10,413 nt of DNA, taken from contig JAQIWT010001538.1 of the NCBI GenBank assembly GCA_034696485.1, positions 1-10,413 of the forward strand, given 5' to 3'. A model generated the notes under the pieces. The model saw nothing but the letters and a program-made list of their open reading frames with translations, searched no databases and was not told the origin of the DNA. This document shows, one piece after another, positions 1 through 7,989 of the stretch; positions within the stretch are counted from its first letter, which is position 1; the number at the start of each line of letters is the position of its first letter. Source of the stretch: Isohypsibius dastychi (lineage: Eukaryota > Tardigrada > Eutardigrada > Parachela > Isohypsibiidae). The position numbers and the translations under genes are program-made.

Positions 1-68
1 AATGGAATTCTTTGTAGGCTGGTTTTGTAGCCAGCGTCTTTATTGCGACCTTTTTTGTATCTGTTGCT

Positions 69-74
69 AATAAA
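69..74 (+). promoter_or_regulatory. Possible poly(A) signal of an upstream gene
   Basis: AATAAA is followed within about 10 bp by a T/G-rich stretch (TTTGGGTGG) that runs into a poly(G) tract. This resembles a poly(A) signal with a downstream G/U-rich element. The gene it would serve lies outside the window to the left, so the call rests on the motif alone. A chance match is quite possible in AT-rich intergenic DNA. Confidence 0.25.
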
Positions 75-88
75 AAATGAGTTTGGGT

Positions 89-172
89 GGGGGGGGGGGG
101 GGGTGAGAGGATTGCTGATGCACCGTGAATGACAGAAAGAAAGCTCCAGTGGGCCTCACAAAAGGGGGGGGG
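89..172. repeat. Poly(G) tracts upstream of KLHL copy A
   Basis: There is a run of 15 G at 89-103 and a second run of 9 G at 164-172. The first lies about 250 bp before the start codon of copy A. Comparable G tracts sit about 170 bp before copy B (4510-4529), just after copy B (6647-6666) and at the window end, always with G on the + strand. They could form G-quadruplexes or act as replication-slippage sites. Their exact lengths are probably unreliable in assembled reads. Confidence 0.9.
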
Positions 173-279
173 TATCTACGAAATACAGGCCCCCAGCGCC
201 TATGTGTAAAAGACAAAATGGTAGATCGACGTGCATCCTGTTTGTATCCTGTTCCATTTTCCACTTCACATTATCCATT

Positions 280-356
280 CCTTACAAGGAAAATTCGCTT
301 TCCTCGGTCATCACGATTGATTGCCTGCTTTCATATCTTTCTTCCACACTCTTAAG
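280..356 (+). promoter_or_regulatory. Proximal 5' flank of copy A, conserved in copy B
   Basis: The segment just before the ATG resembles the flank of copy B (about 4600-4698). Both contain a CATTCC-type stretch followed by ACAAGGARAATTYGCTT, then a pyrimidine-rich region up to the ATG. No convincing TATA box is visible here. Retention of this block after the coding sequences diverged suggests shared promoter or 5'-UTR sequence, but the relation may simply be the extent of the duplication. Confidence 0.45.
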
Positions 357-2763
357 ATGGATTGGCCTGCCAGACTTGTGATCCAGAAGGATGGAAAGCC
401 GTGCATCAAGTTGTTCGACCTCAACGCTGCTGACTCGTCGAATATCCTCCGTGAAAACTGGAAAAATAGTATGCAAGATGAGTCTGACCAGATTGTTGTT
501 CGCGGTGACGGAGAAGATAAGGATGCCATGGTTTGCAGCAAAAGTTATCTGCTCCAAATCAGCTCATACTTCCGATCTTTTGCGGAACGCTGGAACAGAA
601 ATAAGCCAAACTCGACTCTTGAAATCAAGCTTGAGAATATTCCCCTTAAAGTCTTCAGAAAGTAAGTTGAGTTCGTTTCATGTTACTGACATAGAACCGT
701 GTTCGAAGCTCATGTTTTCAGCCTAGTTGAGCTTGCGTTGACTGGTTCATTGGAAATTGGAGATCACAGTGGCCTTGCGGATCTTGTGGGTGCTGCAAAC
801 TTTCTCGAGATGACAAACCTCTCCGAACGATTCTCTCAGCTGATTCGAGACGAGATCAAGAACTGGAACAGCTCTTTTCTTGTTTGGGCCTATTTGACAC
901 CAGAGGAGTTCCACGGTTATATTGGCTTGAGCGAGGAAGCTTTTCCTTTTGTCAAAAGAACATTCGAAGAAATTCTTAGGACATGCTCCGATCAATTGGT
1001 GGAAATATCTGGAAGTCAGGTAGTGATCACTAATCTTGGTCGGATAGTTCGTCTCAGTTCGTTTTTTTTAGTGGTTGGAACTACTCTCGGATCCCGATCT
1101 CTTCGTGGTCTCTGAAGATTTACTTTTTCGAACCATTTGTCGTTGGGTTGCTGTTGATCCTTTGGAAAGGTCTGATGACTTTATATCAATTGCCAAGCAT
1201 ATCCGCGGTGGCTGTCTGTCGGAAAAGGTTTTGGCTGAATTTCGGGATGAACCATCGACACCGCCTGTTGTTCGCAAATTTGCCGAATGCGTCAAAGACT
1301 CGTCCGAATCGCAGCCACGTAAGTAGCCATTTTCTTGAACCCCCAGATTTCTTGAACTCGGGATTGCCAAACCCCGTTTTTGTCAACCTTTTTGAATTGC
1401 AAAAATCCCGTTACTCGATCTTTTTCTGAACCATTTTTGGAAATTCGTGATCGTAAATCCTCTGGTTCTCCAAACCCGCTTTATTCTTGTACGATTCTCG
1501 TCACTTGAAAATTCACGAAATTCCAAGAATGGGTCTGAAATATTAGAATTTCCGATGTCAAACTTTCGCAGAGTGGGGTTCATAAAAATCAGGCTTTTCT
1601 GAACAGAAGTTTAAGAAATCTGGGAGTTCAACAAGATGGTTACATACATATACTTTTGCTGATGCTCATTTTTTGTATACACGGGATGAAAACACAATTG
1701 TTTCAGGAACGATTGAAGTGGTGGCATTTTTGTCATCCCGTAAAGGCGACAATAAGATGGTGTGTTTTGACCCGTTCGCTCGGACTGGACGTTCAGTGTC
1801 GATCACCGCCAAATTCAATGATCCCGGTTCCTTGGATCAAGCTTGCTGTACGTCCCCTGCCGGTATTGTTCACTTGTTTCGAGGTGTTTCGGTGGGTGCA
1901 ATCGATCCATTCCGCGAGGAGTTCATTTCGGATGTTGCTTTATTGCCTGCTGTCAGTGATCTCAATTTATGTGAACGTGAGTGAGCTATTTTCGTTTGAA
2001 GAATAAGTGACCTCATCGACGTTTTTTCTAGGTTCCGCGGTATATCTTGATGGGTTCATTTATTTGACTCATTCATGGAACCCATTCATGCTGTTCAAAG
2101 TCAGCTGTTCTGGCAGATTTGCCAGGAGTGTAGTCCAGGTCGAAGTGCCGCAGGGTCTTCGCCATCTTAGAAATGTCAAGCTGGCTGGATATGCCGGAAA
2201 GATCCATTTATTCAGTCACTTGGAGTATACCACCTACGACCCTAGGAAAGCCATTCCGTCTGAAGCTTGGTCGGCTGTTCAGTTAGTTACACCCCCCTTT
2301 GAGTACGTTCCTAAAACCTGTTGCGCTGGACCGGATGGGATGATATACATCTCAGGTAAAACAACATAACCATGTGCGTGAGTTATTGAGCTAACTGCCA
2401 TCCTGTCTAGTGAATGGTAAGCGTAACCTGTGGGTTTTCAATCCAATTACGTCGGAATTTCGTACCACCGGTAAAACCCAACTTCATTCGGCTTTGAATT
2501 AAGGCTCTAAAGCTACAATCGGCGAAACTGAAGAAGGATCTTTCGAGAGCTTGATCAGTTTGAAGACAATAGTTTTTGACTTAGGTTTATCGCCACCATT
2601 CGATGTGTCGACGAGAGGTCATGTCTGGAGATTGCATTGCGACTCAGAGTATCGATGGCTGAGAGAATATTTGAAGCAAAATTCGGAACTGATTCAACCT
2701 CGCGAAGCCGGTGAATTGTACAGTAGTCCGGGAGGACAGAATGCTGCGCTCACCAGACGCTAG
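357..2763 (+). CDS. KLHL copy A: BTB-BACK-kelch-like protein, seven exons
   Basis: A kelch-like (KLHL) family protein, a likely CUL3 ubiquitin-ligase substrate adaptor. Exons by reading-frame and splice-site inspection are 357-661, 722-1019, 1072-1318, 1707-1976, 2032-2355, 2411-2470 and 2504-2763; phases agree at every junction and give 587 residues, near the usual KLHL length. The ATG at 357 starts MDWPARLVIQKDGKP, matched by copy B. BTB spans about residues 43-146 (DQIVV, SKSYLLQISSYF, then NLVELALTGSLEI across intron 1). BACK follows to about 260 (WLELLSDPDLFVVSED, FRTICRWVAVDP). From about residue 284 are kelch-like blades (CFDPFARTG, YDPRKA, GMIYISG, LWVFNP), but the usual double-glycine is weak or absent. 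Introns 1, 2, 4 and 5 are 52-60 bp; intron 3 is 388 bp because of a MITE; the proposed intron 6 is only 33 bp. Without that last splice the protein ends at TAA 2500-2502 (511 residues). Exon 7 is open for 86 codons but has no recognisable domain. Confidence 0.82.
1326..1640. mobile_element. MITE with 27-bp inverted repeats in intron 3 of copy A
   Basis: The inverted repeats are at 1327-1353 and 1613-1639, matching at 24 of 27 positions by eye; the inner arm is AAGAAATCTGGG(G/A)GTTCAA. A TA flanks each side (1324-1325 and 1641-1642), the target duplication expected of Tc1/mariner-type elements. The element starts just inside the splice donor of intron 3 (GTAAGTA). Removing it plus one TA leaves a 71-bp intron, close to the 74-bp expected intron 3 of copy B, so it inserted after the duplication or was never present in B. 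The interior has no credible ORF, so it is non-autonomous. Confidence 0.82.
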
Positions 2764-3557
2764 ATTTATTACCCTGTTGACTGCGCCAAAGACGATCTTA
2801 CTGGCGATTCCAACCAGATTGAGTTTTCCATAAACGCCGAATGATGAACTGCTGTTAATGTCTTATTCATGTTGCTGCATCGCTTTAAATCTGCTTTTTC
2901 ACTATGGTTGATGGAAAGCATAAACCTAGAACAAAATAACGGTCGACCGGTTCAGTGGTACTTTCTTTCAAAAACCAATTCAAGAAAAATAATTAGGAAG
3001 AGCTATTTAGATGGGCAACTATCAAGAAAACTGAGTCGCTTCGCTTATCCGAACAACTCACACTGAATTACCTGAAGAAACATTTTATTTTATAAACAGA
3101 TTAATTTCCGGTCAGAACAGGTCTCGATGAGCGTGGTGCAGTAGCTCTGCGCTATCCGTAATTCGTAAGGGGTACTATTCGCGCTAGTTTATCCCGTTAT
3201 GAATTTGCGGAAAAATAATCGGGCACATATACACACTTTCTTATTGAGCGCGACGAATAATGTGCTGCTGCGTTATGAGTGGTGCATACTTCGGAATTGG
3301 ATTGAATGAAACGCCAAAATAAACTCCCTGATTTTCCCCGCTAGTGGATAAACTCATAGCGCAATTTGCAGTCTGTTTCACCTGTAGATCGCAGACTTCG
3401 CTGATATTGCAGACATCAGTGTCAGTCACTGCCACACTGCCACCAATATCTCATTTTTGAGATGAGATCTTTAACTAGCCTAGCCCTTTGCATGGTCCAG
3501 TTTGAAGGCCCAAGAAGCGACCCATGGGGCTGGTGTTTGCATCTCGTTACATTGTAT
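2764..3557. other. Intergenic stretch without a recognisable gene
   Basis: This is AT-rich DNA after the stop of copy A. Short open frames occur on both strands (for example about 65 codons at 2869-3066), but none shows a family motif or paired splice sites. An AATAAA occurs at 3318-3323, more than 500 bp past the stop, so I do not assign it to copy A. Confidence 0.5.
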
Positions 3558-3825
3558 CGTGCATTCGGAAAGGTACTGCGGTTCCTCATTTCGGAGGGCG
3601 GTCGGATGACGTCGGTTTGAAAAACAAGTGGACCAATGAGCATTTTGGTTTCAATTCAACAAAGAAACAGCAAGAATACGTATTGGCCGAGCGAACTCTC
3701 AATTTCCATTGGTGCATGAACCAACCAATCAAACGGCATGTGACGTCAGGCGACTGCCCTCTCAAAACCTGGAACCGCAGTACCTTTCCGAATGCACGGA
3801 ACCGCAGTACCTTTCCGAATGCACG
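3558..3825. mobile_element. Foldback/MITE-like element with 28-bp inverted repeats, right arm duplicated
   Basis: The left arm at 3558-3585 is exactly the reverse complement of the right arm. The right arm is present twice in tandem with a 27-bp period (3771-3798 and 3798-3825, sharing one base). Its core is GGAACCGCAGTACC followed by TTTCCGAATGCACG. The interior of about 185 bp holds CCAAT motifs on both strands (3633-3637, 3682-3686, 3708-3712, 3725-3729), a CRE-like TGACGTCG (3607-3614) and a perfect CRE, TGACGTCA (3741-3748). No clear target-site duplication flanks it. No transposase is encoded. Confidence 0.75.
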
Positions 3826-4077
3826 CCTGGATGAGTTCATTGGTGTCTCCAGAGCCTTTCTTGATGAGCTTGTTGCGTTCGCACTACGCTAACACCGCCT
3901 GAGGCGTGTGGGCCTTTACGAAAGTTTTTGGTGTCTCATTTATAATCAAGACACCGTTTTTCATCATAATGAAACCGATTTTTTCGCTTCATCCAAACTT
4001 ATAAATTGGGAGAGCCCGTCAGCGGAAAAAGTGATTTTGTTCTGCGGTGCTTGCACGAATACGGCAGTTCACACTTT
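3826..4077. other. Intergenic stretch between two foldback elements
   Basis: No gene is recognised. A 7-bp inverted repeat (GGTGTCT...AGACACC) lies around 3929-3955. The stretch is part of an uninterrupted + frame (3908-4444) that I do not accept as a gene because it runs through the next foldback element and has no recognisable domain. Confidence 0.45.
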
Positions 4078-4180
4078 ACGTCTCCGCCACGAAGTATGGA
4101 ACGTCTGCGCCATATCGACTGACTGGGTGAACAGACAGAACATCTTTTACAAAGTGTTCCATACTTATTGGCGGAGACGT
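4078..4180. repeat. Foldback element with 25-bp inverted arms
   Basis: The arms at 4078-4102 and 4156-4180 are reverse complements at 23 of 25 positions, starting ACGTCTCCGCCA and ending AAGTATGGAAC, with a loop of about 53 bp. The first 12 bases of the arm recur exactly in the foldback at 10032-10123, so the two probably belong to one family of small non-autonomous elements. No coding capacity is seen. Confidence 0.8.
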
Positions 4181-4509
4181 GGAGTATTACAGACAAACAA
4201 AATGTTTTCTTGTTGGAAGCGGAATTTCAGTATTGTTGGAAACTTAGAAAATAGCCTTTGTTTCTCGTGGTATTGGAAGTTGAAAACGGCTTATGGCACG
4301 AGGACGAAAAAACGAAGTCGTTACCATTCTCGTAAATTCCTCATTATGCAATTTCCTCGCTCATTAGCAACTTCTATATTTCGTCCGCCTCTTCCAGATT
4401 CCAAAATTGAAATCAAATTACAAGAAACACAAAAGTGCGAATGAAAATTTTACTTGTGAGTTTAAAGGGGGATATTTTTTTACGAGCTCGGAGACGGATT
4501 TGGAGATGA
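4181..4509. other. Intergenic stretch before the G tract of copy B
   Basis: This is AT-rich sequence with no domain-bearing frame on either strand. It ends at the poly(G) tract that marks the left edge of the copy B unit. Confidence 0.45.
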
Positions 4510-4529
4510 GGGGGGAGGGGGGGGGGGGG
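4510..4529. repeat. Poly(G) tract at the left edge of the copy B unit
   Basis: Six G, one A, then 13 G. The sequence just after it, TGTGTTCGAATTTGCAAGC, closely resembles that after the G tract at 6647-6666 (TGTGCGACATTGCAAGC). Copy B therefore sits between two like-oriented tracts with related right flanks. Confidence 0.85.
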
Positions 4530-4599
4530 TGTGTTCGAATTTGCAAGCATCAGACGCCCATGATTATAAGTCAAAAGGGTTGACCGGCATTCCATTCCA

Positions 4600-4698
4600 T
4601 TTCATTCCAATTTTCCTTTCGAACAAGGAGAATTTGCTTGTCTCTGTCACAACGGCTCTCCTGTTCTCGAATTCCCCTTCAATTTGCGATCTTGTAAA
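4600..4698 (+). promoter_or_regulatory. Proximal 5' flank of copy B
   Basis: Contains repeated CATTCCATT units and then ACAAGGAGAATTTGCTT, the counterpart of a block before copy A. A TATAAGT sits slightly upstream at about 4565. Function is inferred only from conservation with the flank of copy A. Confidence 0.4.
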
Positions 4699-4804
4699 AT
4701 GGACTGGCCTACGAAATACGTGATCCAGAAGGACGGAAAGTCGTTCATCAAGTTATTTGAGGTCGACGCTGCTGACGCATTGAAGAACCTCAATATAAAC
4801 TGGA

Positions 4805-4826
4805 AGATAACTTAGATTAGATAACT
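4805..4826 (+). repeat. 14-bp insertion with 8-bp duplicated ends in the BTB exon of copy B
   Basis: AGATAACT occurs at 4805-4812 and again at 4819-4826, separated by TAGATT. Without one 14-bp unit, the frame runs from NWK straight into HDQIIFRGEDEDAIVC, aligning residue for residue with NWKNSMQDESDQIVV in copy A. With the insertion both relevant frames meet TAG within a few codons. Fourteen bases is far too short to be an intron. Confidence 0.85.
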
Positions 4827-5437
4827 GGGCACGATCAACATGACCAGATTATTTTTCGCGGCGAAGATGAAGATGCCATCGTCTGCAACAAAAGCTGCCT
4901 CCTCCAGATAAGTGATTACATTCGATCTTTTGTGGAACGATGGAGCAGAAGTCACGCAGACTCGATTCCTGAAATCAGGCTTGAGAATGTTTCACTTGAC
5001 GTCTTCAAAAAGTGAGTTCAATTTGCATTTTTTTCTTGCAGAGAACTGTGTTTGAAGCTGATGTTTTTAGTTTGGTTGAGATTGCATCGAATGGATTGTT
5101 GGAAATTGGGGACCACAGTGGCCTTGTGGATCTCGTTTGTGCTGCAAACTTCCTACAAATGACAGGCCTCTCCGAACGATTCTCTCAGCTGATTCGAAAC
5201 GAGATGAGGAACCTGAATATCTCGTTTGCTGTGTGGGGTTATTCGACACCGGAGGAACTTCAATATCTCGTTCGGTTTGTGGAGTTACTTGACACCGAGG
5301 AATACCACGGTTATATTGGCTTATCCGAGGAAGCTGCTACGTTTATCAAAAGCAGATTCGAATGTATTCTCGCAAAATGTTCCGAGGAATTAATGGACAT
5401 GTCTGGAAAACAGGTAGTTATCAGCAATCTTCATGGG

Positions 5438-5482
5438 ATTCATTATCTTAGTTTATCATTATCCTATTCATTATCTTAGTTT
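5438..5482 (+). repeat. 28-bp-period duplication in intron 2 of copy B
   Basis: ATTCATTATCTTAGTTT occurs at 5438-5454 and 5466-5482, a 28-bp offset. This accounts for the 82-bp intron 2 of copy B against 52 bp in copy A. Each copy contains TTAG, so extra possible acceptors exist before the proposed one at 5494-5495. Confidence 0.8.
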
Positions 5483-6646
5483 TGTTTTCCGGTAGTGGTT
5501 GGAACTAGTCTCGGATCCCGATCTCTTCGTCATCTCTGAAGATATACTTTTCCGAACAATTTGCCGTTGGGTTGCTGTTGATCCTTCGAAAAGTTCTGGT
5601 GAATTCGCATCAATTGCCAAGCATAACCGCGGTGGATGTCTATCGGAAAAGGTTCTAGCTGAATTTCGGAATGAACAATCAACTCCCGTTGTTCGTATGT
5701 TTGCCGATTGCTTCAACGATTTGTCGGAATCCCAGCCGCGTATTTTGTTGTTCCCTGTTCTACACATGCTGTTGTTTCTTGTGGTCAGCGTGATATGAAC
5801 GTTGTTTTTTATGGTACACTCGAAGTGGTGGCATTTGTGTCTTCGATTGCAGAAGACGATGGGATGCATTGTTTCGACCCATTTGCCCGATCTACACGTT
5901 CGGTCTCGGTTACCGGCAAATTCAACGAATCCGGTTCTTGGGAACAAGTTTGCTGTGCGTCTCCGGCCGGTCTACTTTACGTGTTTCGACTTGTCTCCGT
6001 GGGTGCAATTGATCCATTCCACAACAAATTAATTTCAGATGTTGCATTCATGCCATTCGCCAATCATTCCGTTGCATGCCAGCGTGAGTGGGCTGTTCTG
6101 CGGTAAATGGGGAAAGCTCTAATCGTTGTTTTCCTAGGTTCTGCAGTCTATCTTAATGGGTTCATTTATTTGACTCATTTCTACAAGTACTATATTAGGC
6201 TGTTCAAAATTGATTGTTCAGGCAGATATGCCAGCGATGTATTGAAGATCGATTTGCCACAGCACCTGCGCGAGCTTTTGATGGCCACGCTGGCTGGACT
6301 TCATGGAAAGATCCATGTATGCGGTGAGACTTATCATTATTCCTTCGATCCCAGAAATGCCCATCCACTGGAGGCTTGGTCGGCTGCTATGCCAATCACG
6401 CCGCCCTTTGAGGACATTCCACAAAGTTGCTGCGTTGGACCACATGGGATGATATACATCACAGGTGAGACCACATTTCTGTGAGTTATCGAGCTAACTG
6501 CTATTTTGTATGTCCAGTGGATGATCAGTGCAAACTGTGGGTTTTCAACCCAGTTATTTCGGAATTTGACCACGAGAACAAGAGTAAAAGGTTTTGCAAA
6601 ACCTCGCAGCGTTAAGAGAATGGGTCGGGATGGCGTTGAGTTTTAT

Positions 6647-6666
6647 GGGGGGGGGGGGGGGGGGGG
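6647..6666. repeat. 20-bp poly(G) tract at the right edge of copy B
   Basis: Homology between copies A and B ends at or just before this tract: exon 7 of A has no counterpart beyond it. Its right flank resembles the right flank of the tract at 4510-4529. On the - strand it produces a false run of prolines. Confidence 0.85.
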
Positions 6667-6786
6667 TTTTGTGCGACATTGCAAGCTTTTTTTCGACTTG
6701 TCATGAATGGTAGAAAACCACTCAATGTACCCTTTCCCAAGTATACTGGTTCTGAACTTCGGTTTCAAGCGCATTTCCTGGCCTGA

Positions 6787-7044
6787 GGAAGAAAGTGTGC
6801 TTGTTGCTGCATCCTCCATAGAGGGGGTCTGCTTAGACCCTATCGAGTTCTGAGCATGCATTGTGATTTCACCGACAATCCAGTCACCTGCGCATTTCAA
6901 GCGGTATCGAATCTAACACAACGCGGATGTGGTCTCCTACCGTTTGTTAGTGGATCGATCTTTATGACACCCGCCGAAGCACATCTCGAAGTTTTTGCCA
7001 GCGTTGTCACATACCGCCAATGCAGAGCATTCTTGAATGTTTGA
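6787..7044 (+). other. Open frame with cysteine pattern; possible orphan exon
   Basis: The frame is open from just after TGA 6784-6786 to the TGA at 7042-7044. From the ATG at 6856 it reads MHCDFTDNPVTCAFQAV, then LTQRGCG, and ends near TYRQC. The C...RGCG...C spacing loosely recalls three-finger (Ly6/uPAR-like) domains of invertebrates, but too few cysteines are present for a domain call. No signal peptide is seen, and no splice partners could be fixed. It may be a lone exon, a fragment or chance. Confidence 0.2.
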
Positions 7045-7989
7045 ATAGAATGACACACATTATTGCTGCTAGCTCATGAGCTCTTTCCCGCCCTTTAGGT
7101 ACGTCTGGGCTCTGACATGTCGAGAACACATGTGAACACAGGTGAATCGATCTGATCATTTTGGAGAACGCACGGCTACGCGCACCATCGGCCTCGAGCC
7201 GAGAATGTGAGAAATTTTCACCTTGACAGCCGTGTAACATCTGTTCTTAGTGTGATGAGTCCAGGTTGTGTCTAGTTTTCTCGATGATGCAATCTTCTTG
7301 ACAGGTCAGTTTGAAGTCCGTATACAGTAACAGAGACATTGTGGAAGGAATGGCATGTGTGAAATGATTTTAGCGAAAGACCCCGCTTCCCGAACTTTGG
7401 AAAAAGTATTTGCGAAAGTTGTGAAACAAGTGAACTGGTACTACCCTACTGCTCGCCTCAAAAGCGGAAAATCAAATTTCAGTTTTCAAACTCCTTTTGT
7501 GATCCTGGCGCCAGTCATTTGATTGTACAATTGAAGACTATCGGATGATGGTTTCTAATAGTCGCAAACAGATTCTATTATTCCAAAACTTCACTTCTAA
7601 AGAGTTATCGGTAATGCTGGTGATCGCATCAAGAAGTTGTTTTCAAAAGGAAGGCGCCTTCAAATTGAAGTGAATTTCAATTTGCTTAAAATATTACGGC
7701 CCTTGTTCAATTGGGGAGGACTCGGTTACTATGTAAACACGTATAGAAAGAATTCATTTGGAATTTTTTCCTGTCGGAAAATGAGGCTGGGAATTGGGTT
7801 TTCCATTCGCAAACCTGTCCCTCCTTGGTCAAAGGAGATGGTGTGCCAAAAAGTCTTGTTGTCATCTCAACGCGATGAGTCATCTCAGCGTAGTAGTATG
7901 CGTCGTAGTATTGGAAGGTGCTTAATCTAGATCTGAGTTGTATGGTATGTTATGTATGAGTGGTTAGGAGTGGCACGAGCGGTATCGTT
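7045..7989. other. Gene-poor stretch downstream of the LysM gene
   Basis: The best frame is 7637-7930 (+, 97 codons), basic and without any family motif I recognise. A perfect 9-bp inverted repeat (CAAATTGAA...TTCAATTTG) lies at 7661-7684. The right part may be 3'-UTR of the minus-strand LysM gene. Nothing else is supported. Confidence 0.4.

Larger units (their letters stand above)
4699..6646 (+). pseudogene. KLHL copy B: damaged tandem paralogue of copy A
   Basis: Same exon plan as copy A: 4699-5011, 5071-5413, 5496-5739, 5814-6083, 6138-6464, 6518-6583. Exon 4 is 270 bp in both; exons 3 and 5 differ by 3 bp. The product would begin MDWPTKYVIQKDGKS and carry BTB, BACK (WLELVSDPDLFVISED, RTICRWVAVDP) and kelch-like blades (CFDPFARST, GMIYITG, LWVFNP). 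Three lesions are visible. First, a 14-bp insertion at about 4805-4818 shifts the frame and puts TAG at 4813. Second, the AG expected before exon 4 reads TG at 5812-5813; a rescue acceptor, GATTGCAG, ends at 5852 and keeps frame but drops about 13 codons. Third, exon 7 has no counterpart: the frame ends at TAA 6613-6615 or at the G tract at 6647. If intron 6 is not spliced and the insertion is ignored, the length would be 526 residues. No in-frame Met follows the insertion in exon 1, so an intact BTB cannot be made. A transcribed, regulatory or N-truncated product is not excluded. Confidence 0.75.

Noticed and set aside
662-694. Alternative 33-bp intron 1 in copy A (and 32 bp in copy B) giving KTVFEA
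   Set aside because: The acceptor at 720-721 (5069-5070 in B) gives VFRNLVELALTGSLEI, which fits BTB consensus spacing without the extra residues and makes 59-60-bp introns like the others.
3117-3200. tRNA-like impression (GTGGTGCAGTAGCTCTG stretch)
   Set aside because: No B-box GGTTCRANYCC follows at a suitable distance and no cloverleaf can be folded by eye.
3908-4444. 178-codon + strand open frame, the longest uninterrupted frame in the window
   Set aside because: It reads through both arms and the loop of the foldback at 4078-4180, has no domain or paralogue, and shows no signal peptide or splice sites. Chance is more likely.
6643-6900. Minus-strand frame ending in a run of prolines
   Set aside because: The prolines are only the poly(G) tract read in reverse; the rest has no recognised motif.
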